Notes: a model not told the origin generated them from the sequence alone. 64,000 nucleotides of DNA from Lucifuga dentata (GCA_014773175.1 VXCM01002207.1:62001-126000); one strand, 5' to 3'. Positions 37,600-49,825 are shown, counted from the first letter of the stretch. Numbers and translations: made by a program.

Positions 37600-37922
37600 A
37601 GATACGCCCATATTGGAAGAGACAAGCCCACAGGAAAGGAAAGACATACCCACATCCTCTTTTTACCTTGATGTATTTTTATTGTATTTGCTGATTATGT
37701 TTTACTCCCTATTTTTTTTTTTTATTGGATTCTCAATTTCAGTTGTTCTGATTTGTTGTGCCTTGTCATTTTTGTAAAGCACTGTGTGATGCCTGTCTTG
37801 TCTTGCTATAGAAATAAATTTTTTCTTATTTACTTACTCCCACAATGGGAAGGGACACGCCCACAGGAGCAGAAAATGGACAGACACGTCCACGAGTGGA
37901 GACAGACATGCCCACAGCACCT
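37600..37922 (+). repeat. Degenerate CGCCCACAGGA minisatellite split by a LINE end
   Basis: Imperfect units of roughly 20-30 bases share the core GACACGCCCACAGGA. Versions occur at about 37600, 37620, 37640, 37850, 37880 and 37905. The array is interrupted at 37659-37838 by an L2-like 3' end. Confidence 0.5.
37659..37838 (+). mobile_element. L2-like LINE 3' untranslated end
   Basis: The run TTTTTGTAAAGCACTGTGTGATGCC, then CTTGCTATAGAAATAAATTT, with a tail of TTAC-like units, is the usual 3' end of fish L2-type LINEs. No coding part remains. CCACA occurs on both sides and may be a target duplication. Confidence 0.6.
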
Positions 37923-38482
37923 TTTAGACTTAAGCTGGTCCCATATTGGAACTTTCCCAAAAGTGAAGATCCTGATTTTTGGGAAAATCAATAACCTTAT
38001 ATGTATATATGCTTATATCTTACACACCCTTTATCAATACATTTCACAGCTATTTTGTACATTCAGTGCAATTTTAAAAAGATGTTTATAAACTCTATCA
38101 TACTTTCCTCGATAATTAGCTATTTTAGCACACAGCCATTTTTTGTTTTCTTTTCAAAAATACCAAACCCAGTGCTTCCATTAGATTAATGATGTTGTGT
38201 CATGTTTTGCATTGCCAAGTAATTTTGACTTTGATGTGCAAACCACACGATTGTGCTGTGTCGTGCTGTAATGTGTAGTGCTGTGCGTTGTGATAGAGTT
38301 CCCATCGGCTGGGTGGCCTCCAAGGCTCTGCTCCCATACCAGCTTTGTATTAGAGGTGCGTTCCCCAGCGGCAGTCCTGCCCTCCTCTCATTACCAACCC
38401 ATTTATCAAGCAACCTGCTGACGTCCTGCACTGCTGCCCTGTCATTTCGCTCACACACATACACAGACATACACACGCACAC

Positions 38483-38519
38483 TTTTTTTTTTTTTTTAAC
38501 NTTTTTTTTTTTTTTTAAC
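38483..38519. repeat. Duplicated poly-T plus AAC around a single N
   Basis: Fifteen T followed by AAC occurs on both sides of the N at 38501. This is a short version of the join artefact. Confidence 0.8.
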
Positions 38520-39186
38520 CAAAGCTTAAAAAGTAGCTGAATGTATTCATGTAGAATTTGTGTAAGTGAGGTTTCTAAAACATACTTTCACTGTAATTAC
38601 TGTACCCTCACAGCACTAATCGCAAGGCTCGGGGCAATTCTTAACCAAAAAGAAACAGATTGTTTAGAAACAACAGTTTGTAAGTCTAGCATAAAGTGTA
38701 ACTTTTAATTCAAGGAGAATGTGAGCCATTTTGAAGTGGCTTGTAAATGTGGTCATGTGTGGTTTCTGTAAGTGAGGGCTGCTTTTCTCTTAAGGTTGAG
38801 GCAGGCGAAGGTGCTTTCCATGTGTTCATGCGATGCTGATTTCAAATCCTGCTTATGCCGACATCACATGCTTTCCTTCCTATCAGTCACTTTAAAACTA
38901 TAAGATGATGAAAAATCCTAAACTTACACTGACTAATGTCCTGCAGTACCCTTTGCTCTGTGTCTTGGGGAATGTGTGTGTGTGCTAATGTGTGTGTGAG
39001 AGTCTGGTGCCTTTATGACCAACCCGTGATATAAAACAGAATGCTATGGTAAATTAATACTGGTCTACTTTTCTACCGCTCTGACCAATAAGCGAGTAAA
39101 GAATGACCGATTTGTATAAGAGACCTCAATGTGCTCTCTGACCGAGACACGACTGGGAATAGGGGACACACACACACAAGCTTAAG

Positions 39187-39187
<1 letters not shown>

Positions 39188-39224
<37 letters not shown>
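39188..39224. repeat. (CT)n microsatellite ending at an N
   Basis: A CT run ends at the N at 39225 and is followed by a C run, so its length is unreliable. Confidence 0.9.
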
Positions 39225-41000
39225 NCCCCCCCACAGTCACAATGACACACTACAGCTCTTAGACTCCAGGGTCCAACAAAAACATCAGTGAGAGAAAGCT
39301 TGAGTACATGTGTGTGTGGTGTGTGTAGTTGTGTATGTGTGTGTAAGGTGTGCACAGCAGTGTCAATAAACTGTGAGATGATGCGAAACCAAACAGAGGG
39401 AGCTCAGATTGAATCTACAGTAGGTATGTCTGCCACCCTCAGAGAATCGCCTCCGTCTGCAGACTCAGACTGCAGATAGACAACACACATATGGCAAGAC
39501 ACTGAAATGTTTGTAGCCTAAATGAATTTTGCATATAATTTATAGATGCATGCTCATTATTCGCCATTTTTGTCATATGGAGGTCTGGCAGAGATCAGCC
39601 TGTGACCATGATTTTGGGTCCCAACCCACAGTTTTACCAACCAGGCTATTTGCACCACTTGAATTTAACGTTCCTTCTCAAGACATTTTTATAGATTTTT
39701 GCAAGTAAAGTTATTACAATTATAGAGGAGGCCATTCAAATTTTAGGGAGGAGTAAAATCAAGTCTAGACAAAAATGCATTTCACTGATGAAAAGATGAG
39801 GCAAGTACAAGATGTGAAATTATGCTCAGAATTGCGTAATTCCATGTTTTTTTCTTTCTGGGTGAAAAAAATGAAAGGAGGAAGACAAAAAAATTATCAA
39901 GTCATTTATTTTTCTAATTACAAAAATACTATGAAATGGAAAACATGTATGATTGGACAATAAATTTGATATTTCTGTAAGAATAGTACATTATAATGAT
40001 TTTTAGCTGGATTAAAACAATGCTAAGAAAAACAGTTAAGACTGCATTTTAGATTTTTTTCAAATGCTCCTAAAATATAGTAAAAATCACATTTGGCAAT
40101 GGTATTAGCTCTATTTAGTATCATATTATATCTCATGCTGAGAACTTGTCTCTCTGCAGGCCTCAGCATCAGTTCAGCCTGACGGGAGAAAATAATTTCC
40201 TTATAAAATACAAACACAAAGCCTCTCCAATTGAAAACAGCGATGAATCTCGACTACACTTGATCAGTTTGTATCGAAAATCTTTATGTTCCATCTCCAG
40301 GTGTATAACTTTGAACGCCTAAACCAGACCCATGCCTCTTTTTTTCCCTTCCTCCCTTGATGGTTTCAGTTAGCCGGTAATGCCTGCATTTCATTATGGT
40401 TTCAATGTCAATAACGCCTGTTTTGAAAAACACCCTCAAAGGGCCTGGGAACAAAGATGAAGAAGAGGGCAAGTGGGTGAGAAGGAGAGAGAAAGCGAGA
40501 TTTGAAATGAAGAAGACACGTAATAAGATATTATGACTTGTCTCTATGAGAGGAGAGGATGCCTAAGTATGCATTCATGTGCAGGCCATATGTTTCTGTG
40601 TTGTGATTATTTGCACGTTGGCCTGATAAGACACTTCACTTGCACTCAGAGTATTCCACATCTCTAATAATCATTGTCATAGAAACATGCAGATACACCA
40701 ATCACTAATCAACATGAAGCATAAAAAGGCCATATAGCTCTGGATGAATTGGACAGAAGACGAGGTTCTGTTTGCCTGCTTTGGCTATTGTTTTTCTTTT
40801 ATTGGAAAGATAAACATGCAGCATTGGTCCTTGTGGTTAAATCAGAGCATTTCTTAATAATGGCTGTGGGATCATGTCAGTGTTTGTCTGGATGAGTCTG
40901 CGAGTTTGAGGAGGATAACAATGCAACAAACTCCCAAACTACTCCCACTGTGAACTGGAAACACTTCAGATATGAGCAGCTAGAAGTCCCCGTGGCACCC

Positions 41001-41038
41001 CACAGACACAGACACACACACAGACACACACACACACA
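41001..41038. repeat. (CA)n-rich microsatellite
   Basis: CA units with interspersed GACA. Confidence 0.9.
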
Positions 41039-41304
41039 TCGGGGAATGGCACTGCTGACCTAAAACACAAGTGCTTTTTGCACCAGAACAATTTCCAGGA
41101 TCTCAAGAATTTTTCTTTGTTTCCCACCAAAGACCCAGGACTCATTCTGAACCACAACTATAGTTCCTAAACCATTTTTAGCTCCTCCTCCGGTGCAGAT
41201 ACTCTGATGGTTCACAAACTGCTGGGTAGAGCTTCCAAGGCCGAACATTGATGATTAGTCAGGTGAAAGCTTCCTCCAGCCCGAACAAGTTTACGACCAT
41301 CATT

Positions 41305-41973
41305 TTAAAGGACAATACCACCCATTTTGCATGTTTGAGCTTAATATATTCAATTTTCATACATGTAAGGTTACTGACAACNATACCACCCATTTTGCAT
41401 GTTTGAGCTTAATATATTCAATTTTCATACATGTAAGGTTACTGACAACCATTTCCCAAAGGATAATCTCAGCTTTCCTGATATTTTGCAAAATCTCTTA
41501 ATCTTTCAAAATCAAACATTCAAATGATACACCCACCTTAAAAATCAATGTTTTGCCTGCTAATAGTTACGCAGCTTTATGAAGTCATGGTCGTTTAAAT
41601 TTTTCAATAAACGCAGGTCTTCTTTTGGGACTATATTCCCCGGTGGAGACATACATTCACTCTGTGCTTTTTATTGCACTTAAATGCTAAAATTACATTA
41701 TTTCAAAAACAAAAAAAAAAAAACCCTGAATATACGTGTTGTACAAAATGATGGATTACCTATCCCAAGAACATTCCAAGTATCAACAAGTTGATTTTAA
41801 TAGCGTACCAGAATGAACACAAACCAATGGTGGTCTGGAAGGTAGGAAAAACATTTTTTAACTCACCATCCCAGTCGTATGCTTTGGGAAAAAATGATTG
41901 TCGGTAATGTAGCATGTATGAAAATTGAATATATTAGGCTCAAACATGCAAAATGGGTGGCATGGTCCTTTAA
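41305..41973 (+). mobile_element. TTAA-flanked inverted-repeat element, copy B (best preserved)
   Basis: The left edge is TTAAAGGACAATACCACCC and the right edge GGGTGGCATGGTCCTTTAA. The two outer arms of about 95 bases are nearly perfect reverse complements, sharing CATTTTGCATGTTTGAGC, TATTCAATTTTCATACATG and GACAA(C/T)CATTT. TTAA lies at 41305-41308 and 41970-41973. The interior carries a poly-A run and no open frame. Its true length is about 600 bases, because 68 bases in the left arm are the artefactual duplication around the N at 41382. The close match of its arms suggests it is the youngest copy in the window. Confidence 0.8.
41315..41449. repeat. 67-base duplication around a single N (assembly artefact)
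   Basis: Bases 41315-41381 and 41383-41449 are identical around the N at 41382, inside the left inverted repeat of copy B. Confidence 0.85.
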
Positions 41974-42566
41974 ATCAAGGTTGAATTGGCAATCGGGAGA
42001 AGTGGGACTTTTCCCAGTGGGCTGCAGCTACCGGTGGGCCAGCCGGTGGCCTTTGCACTGCACAATATAATATTAATAAAAATTAACTTAAACAAAGCAA
42101 ACATATAATTTTCTTGGTGCGGAGAAACAGTGGACAATTTATGGACTTATTCGCCCCACCTCTGGCATCACTGACATTTTCGTCTGCCCCCCGCCCAGAC
42201 ATCTTAAAGTCTTGGTAAAAGTTAGCATCCTAATCCGACACTTTTTTAATACAATTTTAAGTACATAAATTGAGCTTGTTTCTGTGTGCAGTGAAACAGC
42301 AACAACAAAGTTTCAACTACATGAAAACTGTTAAGTGAGGAGCAGGTACGGAAAAGGAAATCGAGAGCTGTCCACTTGAAAAAAAAAAAGAAGTCGGGAT
42401 NGAGGAGCAGGTACGGAAAAGGAAATCGAGAGCTGTCCACTTGAAAAAAAAAAAGAAGTCGGGATGCAGAATTACTCATAATGAAAGGAGGTCAAGAAAA
42501 TATTGAAAAATTAAACAAGACTACAAAAATATGAAAGATCACTATTATCAAAGTGGTTCAGAGAGA
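41974..42566. other. Unclassified segment between element halves
   Basis: It contains a GC-rich patch (GGGCTGCAGCTACCGGTGGGCCAGCCGGTGGCC, about 42019-42051) reminiscent of a fish repeat that I cannot name, an AT-rich part, and the artefactual duplication at 42337-42465. It probably includes another insertion. Confidence 0.35.
42337..42465. repeat. 64-base duplication around a single N (assembly artefact)
   Basis: Bases 42337-42400 and 42402-42465 are identical around the N at 42401. Confidence 0.85.
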
Positions 42567-44683
42567 GATGTCACTTTCTCTGATTTTTATATAATTTCTA
42601 TAATCTTCACACTAAGCTCAGTGGGAATCTGAGCAAGGAACTCACTGAAGGAACAACATAGTTTAATAACTTCATTTTTATTAACCTCAAATGCACCAAA
42701 CCTCCTCAAAGCTTCAGGATCTTTCTGGACAGAAACTAATCAAAGGCTCCATTTCACAGCACACAGCATGAAGTATGGCAGCGAGGTCTCACGGCCTTTA
42801 ACACACGTACACATCAGCACACACGCAAACATGCACATATGCGGTGCAGGGTGAGGTAGGGGTATAACACCCCATGTCTCCCTCAATAACATACCAAATC
42901 CATCAAGGTGCCCCAGACTCCAGCACCACCGCAGGAAACAGAACGGGCTTAATAAACAGCCCTACAGCAAACGATGGCTTTATGGATTAAGACACGTACA
43001 ATGTGTCAGTTATATCACGAGTATGACCCAAATCACACGTCATCAAATTACTGTCACACGCTCCAAAAAATAAGAACCAAACAACACATTAAAGAGAAGG
43101 TTTGTGTTTTAAAGAAAATGAAAAACCTGGACTGCATTTCTGAACCTGCAGAATATTTCAATAAGTGTTTGTGTGTTTAATATATTGACAATAATTTCAA
43201 AACTTGTGATGAGTTAATTATAAATCAGTAATTTCCAGCAGTAAAAGCATTTGCAACATACATATATTTACACCAACTTGATGCCACATTGGTGAGTAAA
43301 AGTATCAGTTTCTATCAAAAATATAAAGATTTTTGGATGATTCAAAACTTTGGGACACGAGTGTATCTGCCAATAAGTTAGATGTTCTAGTTTCTAAACC
43401 ATTATGTAATCATTACCGACTTCTCCCAAAAACATCATACACTGCTTATTAATGCAAGCACACACACATATACGGTCACTCTGTTTTGTAAATCACATTT
43501 AGGACAAAGAAACAAGCAGAAAAACTGTCCTCATGTTTGCATAACCCATAAATCAATAAAAAGAGATTGCTTTCACATTATTAAAAACAAATGAGATTAC
43601 AAAAAGTCAGTTAACTTACTGGAATATTTATGTATATATGTATCTATGGAGAAACCTGAACGCGTCTTTCCTTCCACAAGGCGACGAGAAACAAGGGCAA
43701 AAGAGAAGCAAGAATGAATGAAATATTATGATGTATTATAAATGAATATGTGCGTGCATAGGCAGAGGGAGAGATAGAAGGAGAAAGAGACGCCTGTGTA
43801 CCAGGAATGTTTCCTGTTGCGTTTTATATCTCTAATCTCACATGACTGAATCCTGATTATGAAACGCCAAGTTCCTCTAAATGCACACACTGTGGATGGC
43901 AGAGAGAGAGATGAGATTTTATGATAAGGATATTACACTCTACTTCTGGGGGTTCTGGTTGGTCATATTCCCATCATGACCTGTATTTGACCTCAAATTT
44001 GAAAAGGCAAAAACCAAGGTGTTCCTGATAAATGAACTCTGAAAACCTGAAGACTGTGCTAATACATGATACTGAGGAATAAATATAATAGTATAGTATA
44101 ATATAATAATATGCACCAAGCGTTGATACCTTTCAGTGGGCCCAAAGATTCACAATCTTACAAAAGCTTAGCCAATTTTCCATCTTTACCAGCAAATTTG
44201 ATCTGATAAGCTGGAAATTTTCCTTTAAAAAAAAAAAAAATAATAAAAATTGGGGTCAATCTAAAATTAAAGAGTCAATACACTGTAAGAAAATGAGTAT
44301 ACAGTTGTTTTTCTTTAACAAGAACTACAAAAGTTATGCAACTGTGTACTGAGTAAAATCTTAAAATAAACATTTTGACAGATGGAAGATTTTAGCTGAT
44401 CATGTCTGTTTATTCAGGCTGTGAGCAGAATAAACAACGGCTTGCTTTAACATTTCCTACATTTCCTACTGTCACCTTTATCAGCACGCCTCTGATCAGC
44501 CCTACATCATGACGCACACACACATGCACGCACATACATACACAAACCTGTCTGTTTCCTGGAAGCCAATCAGCCTGCTATCCTTCAGCAGTCTTTTTAT
44601 TAACTCAGACTTAACTGCAGCCAACACAAAGGTAAAAGCATAAGAATGATTCCTGTGTGCAAGTACACATGCACGTGCGTACA

Positions 44684-44685
<2 letters not shown>

Positions 44686-44717
<32 letters not shown>
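44686..44717. repeat. (AC)n microsatellite
   Basis: A mostly uninterrupted AC run; a 105-codon minus-strand frame across it is a repeat artefact. Confidence 0.9.
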
Positions 44718-44719
<2 letters not shown>

Positions 44720-44806
44720 GAGGTGTCCGACCTGCCCGCCTGTCAGCACACCAAAAGGCTCCTTTGTCCTTTGATAACCCTTGTCCAGCCTCCTCTACAG
44801 GAGGCT

Positions 44807-44929
44807 GTCTCCCTAACAAGCCTTGCCCGTGGCAGGAGCCCCGAGCTGGGGCAGAGAGCAGAACAATNGTCTCCCTAACAAGCCTTGCCCGTGGCAGGAG
44901 CCCCGAGCTGGGGCAGAGAGCAGAACAAT
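44807..44929. repeat. 61-base duplication around a single N (assembly artefact)
   Basis: Bases 44807-44867 and 44869-44929 are identical around the N at 44868. Confidence 0.85.
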
Positions 44930-46384
44930 GCCCCCCCTTCTGCAGCCAGCCCCGTTCACACAGGGAACTCTAATGAAATCCGTGTCTAACCAGCTTTTCA
45001 CCCCAAAAGCCCTCCAAACCCACTTTTCATCACCTTCCCCTCTGATATTACATTTCCTCCTGTTGTGATTCTTAAGGAATTTATTTCCATTGAGTGCTGA
45101 GATAATATGATGTTGCAGTCTAATCTAAGCAACTCCTGGTCTCCCATTGCTGAAAATATATTTAACCTAAGTCCCCATTTAGATTTTCTACCATGGATTT
45201 TGTCATTTTACTCCATTTCAATATTCAAATGAACATCAAAAGTATCATATTTTTTTAAAATAAAAGCCAAAAATACTCACATTAATCAACCACACACATT
45301 AAGAAAGCCTCTGGCCTAAGAAGGAAGAGAGAGCCTTTTGAATTATCTCTGCCCTTGATTTACTTTTGGAAACAAAAGAAGACAAACTATAAATTTTAGA
45401 AAGAAAAAGAAACAGTAAGAAAAAACACAGACCCTGTTCCCTGACAAGAAAACCTCTTGTACAATAAGTGGCAGGACCATAAAAAAAAAAAAAAAACTGT
45501 CTTCATTTTCTGTCTGTTGTGGAAATCCGTCTGGACGAGTCACCACAACAAACGCTCATCTGACCATGAATCACATTTCTTTACTTTCTCCTTGTAGTTT
45601 CAAGAGTTCTTAGTTCAACTTGCAGTCAAAAGTGAATTGATGGCATCTTTGTTCCAAAGAAAAAAAAAATGATATGTATGTCACAGAAAAAGACACCAAA
45701 AAACATGTCAGCTTAATAACAACACTTAATGTCATTATTGTCAAAGTGTGCTTAAACAATGACAAACAAAATGAACTTAATTCCCTTTTCTCTTTCCTAA
45801 ATGATCATTTTTGACCTTTTTCCAAAGTAGAGCTGACAATTTAAGTTGATGGAAAAAATGCTACATGCTCAGGGTCATGTGCCCAAAAATATTAAACTTC
45901 TCCATCTTCTCCTCTTTAAAGATGTTCTTGATTTTTTCAATTTTTCCCCTCCGTCCTAAAACCTCTTGTCAGAGACAAAGGCCTTCGTGTTTAATGTCTC
46001 TGTCAACACTTTAAAGAGTTGGCGGTGTTGTGAAAAATGAGCCAGAGCGTACAGCGGAGGGAGGTGATTTCCCCCGAGCCGCTTGTAATTGCTTCAAGCT
46101 TTGTCCAGACAGGACGAAACCAGGAGGCCTGGTGCAGGAAGCTGGACAGGAAATGGTTCAGATTCAGCCAGTCAGGCAACATGCTGGCTTCTCCTAGAGC
46201 TGCAACGCATAGATGCAGCAATTGCATGATGTGTAACACGACATCACCTCAGAGTACACACAGGATGGCGGTTGTTTAATTTTCATGAATTTACACAGAG
46301 TAAGCATCAACTAGGATGACACAACAGGACCCAACATATATCAGAGGTCAGTTAATCATAATTGTTATACTGCAAGCAAAAAAA

Positions 46385-46388
46385 CAGC

Positions 46389-46419
<31 letters not shown>

Positions 46420-46690
46420 TTTTACATTGCATTATACATATTTTTGAAAAAATATAATTATTTTAAAATAATATATAAATAAAATGTATTGTTTTCTTAA
46501 TTCAAATTACATTAAATTAAATAGCAAAGTACATGATTTTAAAAATAATTATAATATTAAAAACATTAAAATTTTAAAGTGTATTATGTAAATTATTTAA
46601 ATAAAAAATTAACAATTAATATTAGTTAAATAAATTTAAATTAATTTTAAAAATTAAATTAAATAAAGCATATTTAAAAAAAATTTAAAT
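46385..46690. repeat. Extremely AT-rich block with (AAT)n
   Basis: An AAT trinucleotide array (46390-46419) leads into almost 300 bases built nearly only of A and T, with words such as AATTAAATTAAATAAA. It is too skewed for coding. It might be old satellite-like DNA, a scaffold-attachment-type region or microsatellite decay. Confidence 0.75.
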
Positions 46691-48320
46691 TCATGTATGA
46701 GTAATGTGTGACAGAAAGTTGACATGCTTGACTGCAACTGGCATGTCAGTAATGTTATGCTCTCCTATGGTAATCCATTAGCTGTCAATGGGTCATGATA
46801 TGTACCAAATTAACATTCCAAATTTTTTTAAAAAAGTATTTTCTATTCATTTTAAGTCTATGTAAGTCCATGTTCCCTTAGTCCCCGGTAGTCTGGTTCC
46901 TATCTGGGGGGTCAATCTGATGCTGCAGCCCTCTCCTGCATTTATACCGCAGCTTTGAAGATCTGCTTTAAATCAAAGAGCCCAGATGCTCTCTGTCTCT
47001 CTTCTAATGGATGAAAACATGGACATCAGCACACTGATGAAATGATGAACAGCACAGATGAGCACAAACATGCATGTACTCACAATTATCCACAGGATGA
47101 ATATTCAAGTTACAGGTGCCTTTGTAGATTCTCAGCAAAAACTTTAACATTTGCACAAGGGGTTTGCACTAATTGAATTCACTGAAAAGGCCTGACCTCA
47201 TCTAAACTCTTCATCCTTCCACTTATAAATAATACAGGCTGATGTAGGTGTTTCTTTCCATAAAAATGGCTCTTGAGGGTGAAAACAGCATGACTCACTC
47301 CCCTCTGGACTGAAAGTCCATACAAACTGAGAAACGCTGATCTAAAGGACGCCTCCTCTCAAATCCTACAGCTGTCTCATTAACTCCAAATGCTTCAAGA
47401 ACTGAACAGAGACCATTTGGACCACCAGTGAAAAAGAGAACACACTAAAGCCACACAGAGAAAGCAGGTGAAAGTTAGAGAGAAACGACTGAATGGGATG
47501 ACGCTTTTTTTTTTCTCCAGCAACCCTTTCCATTTCTGCCCAAATCCTGGGAACCTTCCCTTTACCATCTTTTCGTCTCCTCCCTTTCTCACTCGCTCTC
47601 CACATTTTCTCCTTTCTTCCAACTAGGATTAGCTCAGCGGGACACCAGCATTCCTTCTCCACTGGTCGTCTTTGTCTTGACATTCCCACTCCTCCCAGTG
47701 TCTTCTGTAGCCTGCATCCAACCCAGAAAACCAACTGTTCCATCTACTGGGAACAGGTTTTTTCTTTCTTTTTTTTTTTTTTACCCAAATAAAAGCCAGT
47801 TGTACTTTGATTTAAATACAAGAATCAAATAAACATAAAAAGCTAGTGGATTATTGCCCAAAGTGGCTTTATAGCCAAACGTATTCTCAGGTTCAAGGGT
47901 GCTCTTGCAGTAACTTTGATCTGGAGTCAGTTTTGCACTCTCGATTATCTGTTATGGGGTTTTGTATCAGGGTAAGAAAACAGATACATGGACCAAAATG
48001 GAGGGCAGCTATAGTTTGGGTTGGGCACAGCAAGGAAGGCCATCATATTGTTACAGTCACAAGAGTTTATTTTTAACTGGAAATCAAAGGCATGAGCCTT
48101 TATTTGCTTCTTTCTCTTTCTGATATCTGGCATTATTCTTATTTTGGACCAGCATTCAAATCCAGCAAACCTGGGCTACACTTACATGTTTAATTACATT
48201 TTTTTTTTTTTGATAACTTCTTCACATATTCTTTTTAAAGTGGCTCATAGCTGATACCTGCAGTTTAGACCTGAACTAACGCGCATGCACAATAGAGGGT
48301 TTATTGCCCAGGAGGTAGAC
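46691..48320. other. Noncoding stretch, nothing recognised
   Basis: The 125-codon minus frame at 47366-47743 is basic and purine-driven, without a domain. No repeats are recognised apart from T-runs near 47510, 47770 and 48200. Confidence 0.5.
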
Positions 48321-48760
48321 AAGGGCCCCTTTTATACATTAAAATGCAATGTCTGTATCTGGATATTTTATCTGGATAATGACATCTGATGTCAGCATGT
48401 GCATTTACACTTTGGATTAAAAAGCATTCTCATTATCTGAATTATGCATTGTGGTCGAATCTCAGTCAACAGTTCATTTTTTTTTAGAATAACTAATAAC
48501 TTTTTTTTGTTTTTGCAAGGATTGTTGCTGTGCATATTCCAGGTGCAGATACCCATTTACAGCAATCCCAGCTGTACAAATTACATTTACACCTGCCTAG
48601 TTATGACTGAGATCTGATCATTACTGCAAACCAGACCACATTAATATGAGGTGTGGAAGAATGTATTGTTTTCTGATCTCAATGTGTGGTGCATTTACAC
48701 TTCAACACGCATTTTTAAATACAGATTGCATTTTAATGCAAAGTGCAACCAGGGATAAAA
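48321..48760. mobile_element. MITE-like element with imperfect terminal inverted repeats
   Basis: The left end (AAGGGCCCCTTTTATACATT, AAAATGCAATGTCTGTATC) and the right end (ATACAGATTGCATTTTAATGC, AAAGTGCAACCAGGGAT) are imperfect inverted repeats sharing ATTAAAATGCAAT. Internally GTGCATTTACACTTTGG on one side is mirrored by GGTGCATTTACACTTC on the other. The organisation resembles an abundant fish MITE whose ends read roughly GTTTACACCTGGTATTAA. There is no coding capacity; it is an old, diverged copy. Confidence 0.55.
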
Positions 48761-49341
48761 TACAGCAATACACACGAGATTCGAAATAATCATACAACCT
48801 ATTGTTATGAAAGGGTTAGAGCAGTTGTTGCAGCAATAATCAGAGTTGCGTCAATTATATGTGAATATTATCGTATTTTTAGATGGCTGTCACATTGACA
48901 GATTTCTGATACATATTAGTTTGATTTCTGCATATGAATGTGACCCAACTAGGTCTGATAATATCAGATTCCAAGTACTGTTTACGCATTAGTAATGAAT
49001 ATCCGATAAGTGCTACATATATGCAAAAATATTTTTTTTTTTCACTCGAACCTGGTAAAATAAATGTAGCTACATGTTTGCACAAACTGGAATACCTTAT
49101 TATGTCTAATATGTTTTTGAAAGCAGCCTGTATATATCTTTCACGGTGATCCACATAGTCCAGTCAGGGGGTATCACGCTACATGCAGATACTAGATTTA
49201 CTGCAGAAAGGAGGATAAGGAGACTGCAGGTATAAACACCAGCTGCTCACAGAGAAGAAGTCCCATTATAACAATATGACAGCTGCCAGCAATGATGTAT
49301 TATAGGATAAAGCTAGCCCATGCATTGAAATAAATATGGTC

Positions 49342-49369
49342 TCACACACACACACACACACACACACAC
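49342..49369. repeat. (CA)n microsatellite
   Basis: Fourteen CA units. Confidence 0.95.
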
Positions 49370-49490
49370 GCCTGAAAAACACACGTTGCACTTGGGTTTC
49401 AAGTTTCATAATCTAGTAAATGAGGAAATCTGCTATGTAACCTCATAAGTAAAAGAGGCATGCACACAACTGAGTGATGCATAAAAAGAC

Positions 49491-49535
49491 AGAGAGAGAG
49501 AGAGAGGGAGAGAGAGAGACAGAGAGAGAGAGAGA
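49491..49535. repeat. (GA)n microsatellite, interrupted
   Basis: A GA run with two interruptions. Confidence 0.9.
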
Positions 49536-49762
49536 AACCTGTGGGCTCGGAGACATGACAGAAAGACAGACAGAGACATGGGATTGTTAGAGAACGTGAA
49601 GACAAAAGACAAGCTGAGAACATGCAGAGATGAGGAGGAGGGGCAGATGATTGATGGAGTATCCCAAACAAATGAGTGTATTGGCCTTGGGTTTTGACCC
49701 TATGTTTAATCCTTTCACATGACCTTAGCAACTGTGCATGCAAACACAACACACGCATGCAC

Positions 49763-49765
<3 letters not shown>

Positions 49766-49821
<56 letters not shown>
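49766..49821. repeat. (CA)n microsatellite
   Basis: About 56 bases of CA repeat, one of the longest in the window. Confidence 0.95.

Positions 49822-49825
<4 letters not shown>

Larger units (their letters stand above)
37923..41074. other. Noncoding stretch with simple repeats
   Basis: Contains a poly-T duplication around an N (38483-38519), a CT array (39188-39224, followed by N at 39225), and a CA-rich array (41001-41038). No exon or interspersed repeat is recognised elsewhere. Confidence 0.5.
41075..42665 (+). mobile_element. GGAAC-ended DNA element, split copy with nested insertions
   Basis: The left part (41075-41304) matches the start of 62407-62955 and 58138-58645: TTTTTGCACCAGAACAATTTCCAGGA, ATTTTTAGCTCCTCCTCC, GCTGGGTAGAGCTTCC, GAACATTGATGATTAGTCAGG. 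The right part (about 42567-42665) matches their ends: GTCACTTTCTCTGATTTTTAT, then GGGAATCTGAGCAAGGAACTC, then TGAAGGAACAACATAGTT. Between the halves lie a complete TTAA-flanked element (41305-41973) and an unclassified segment. The host element was therefore present before the TTAA element arrived. Confidence 0.6.
42666..46384. other. Noncoding stretch with simple repeats
   Basis: Contains a CA array (44686-44717), poly-A runs near 44228 and 45480, and the artefactual duplication at 44807-44929. No exon or interspersed repeat is recognised. Confidence 0.5.

Noticed and set aside
49399..49818. 139-codon minus-strand frame
   Set aside because: The Cys/Val and Leu/Ser runs are translations of CA and GA arrays.
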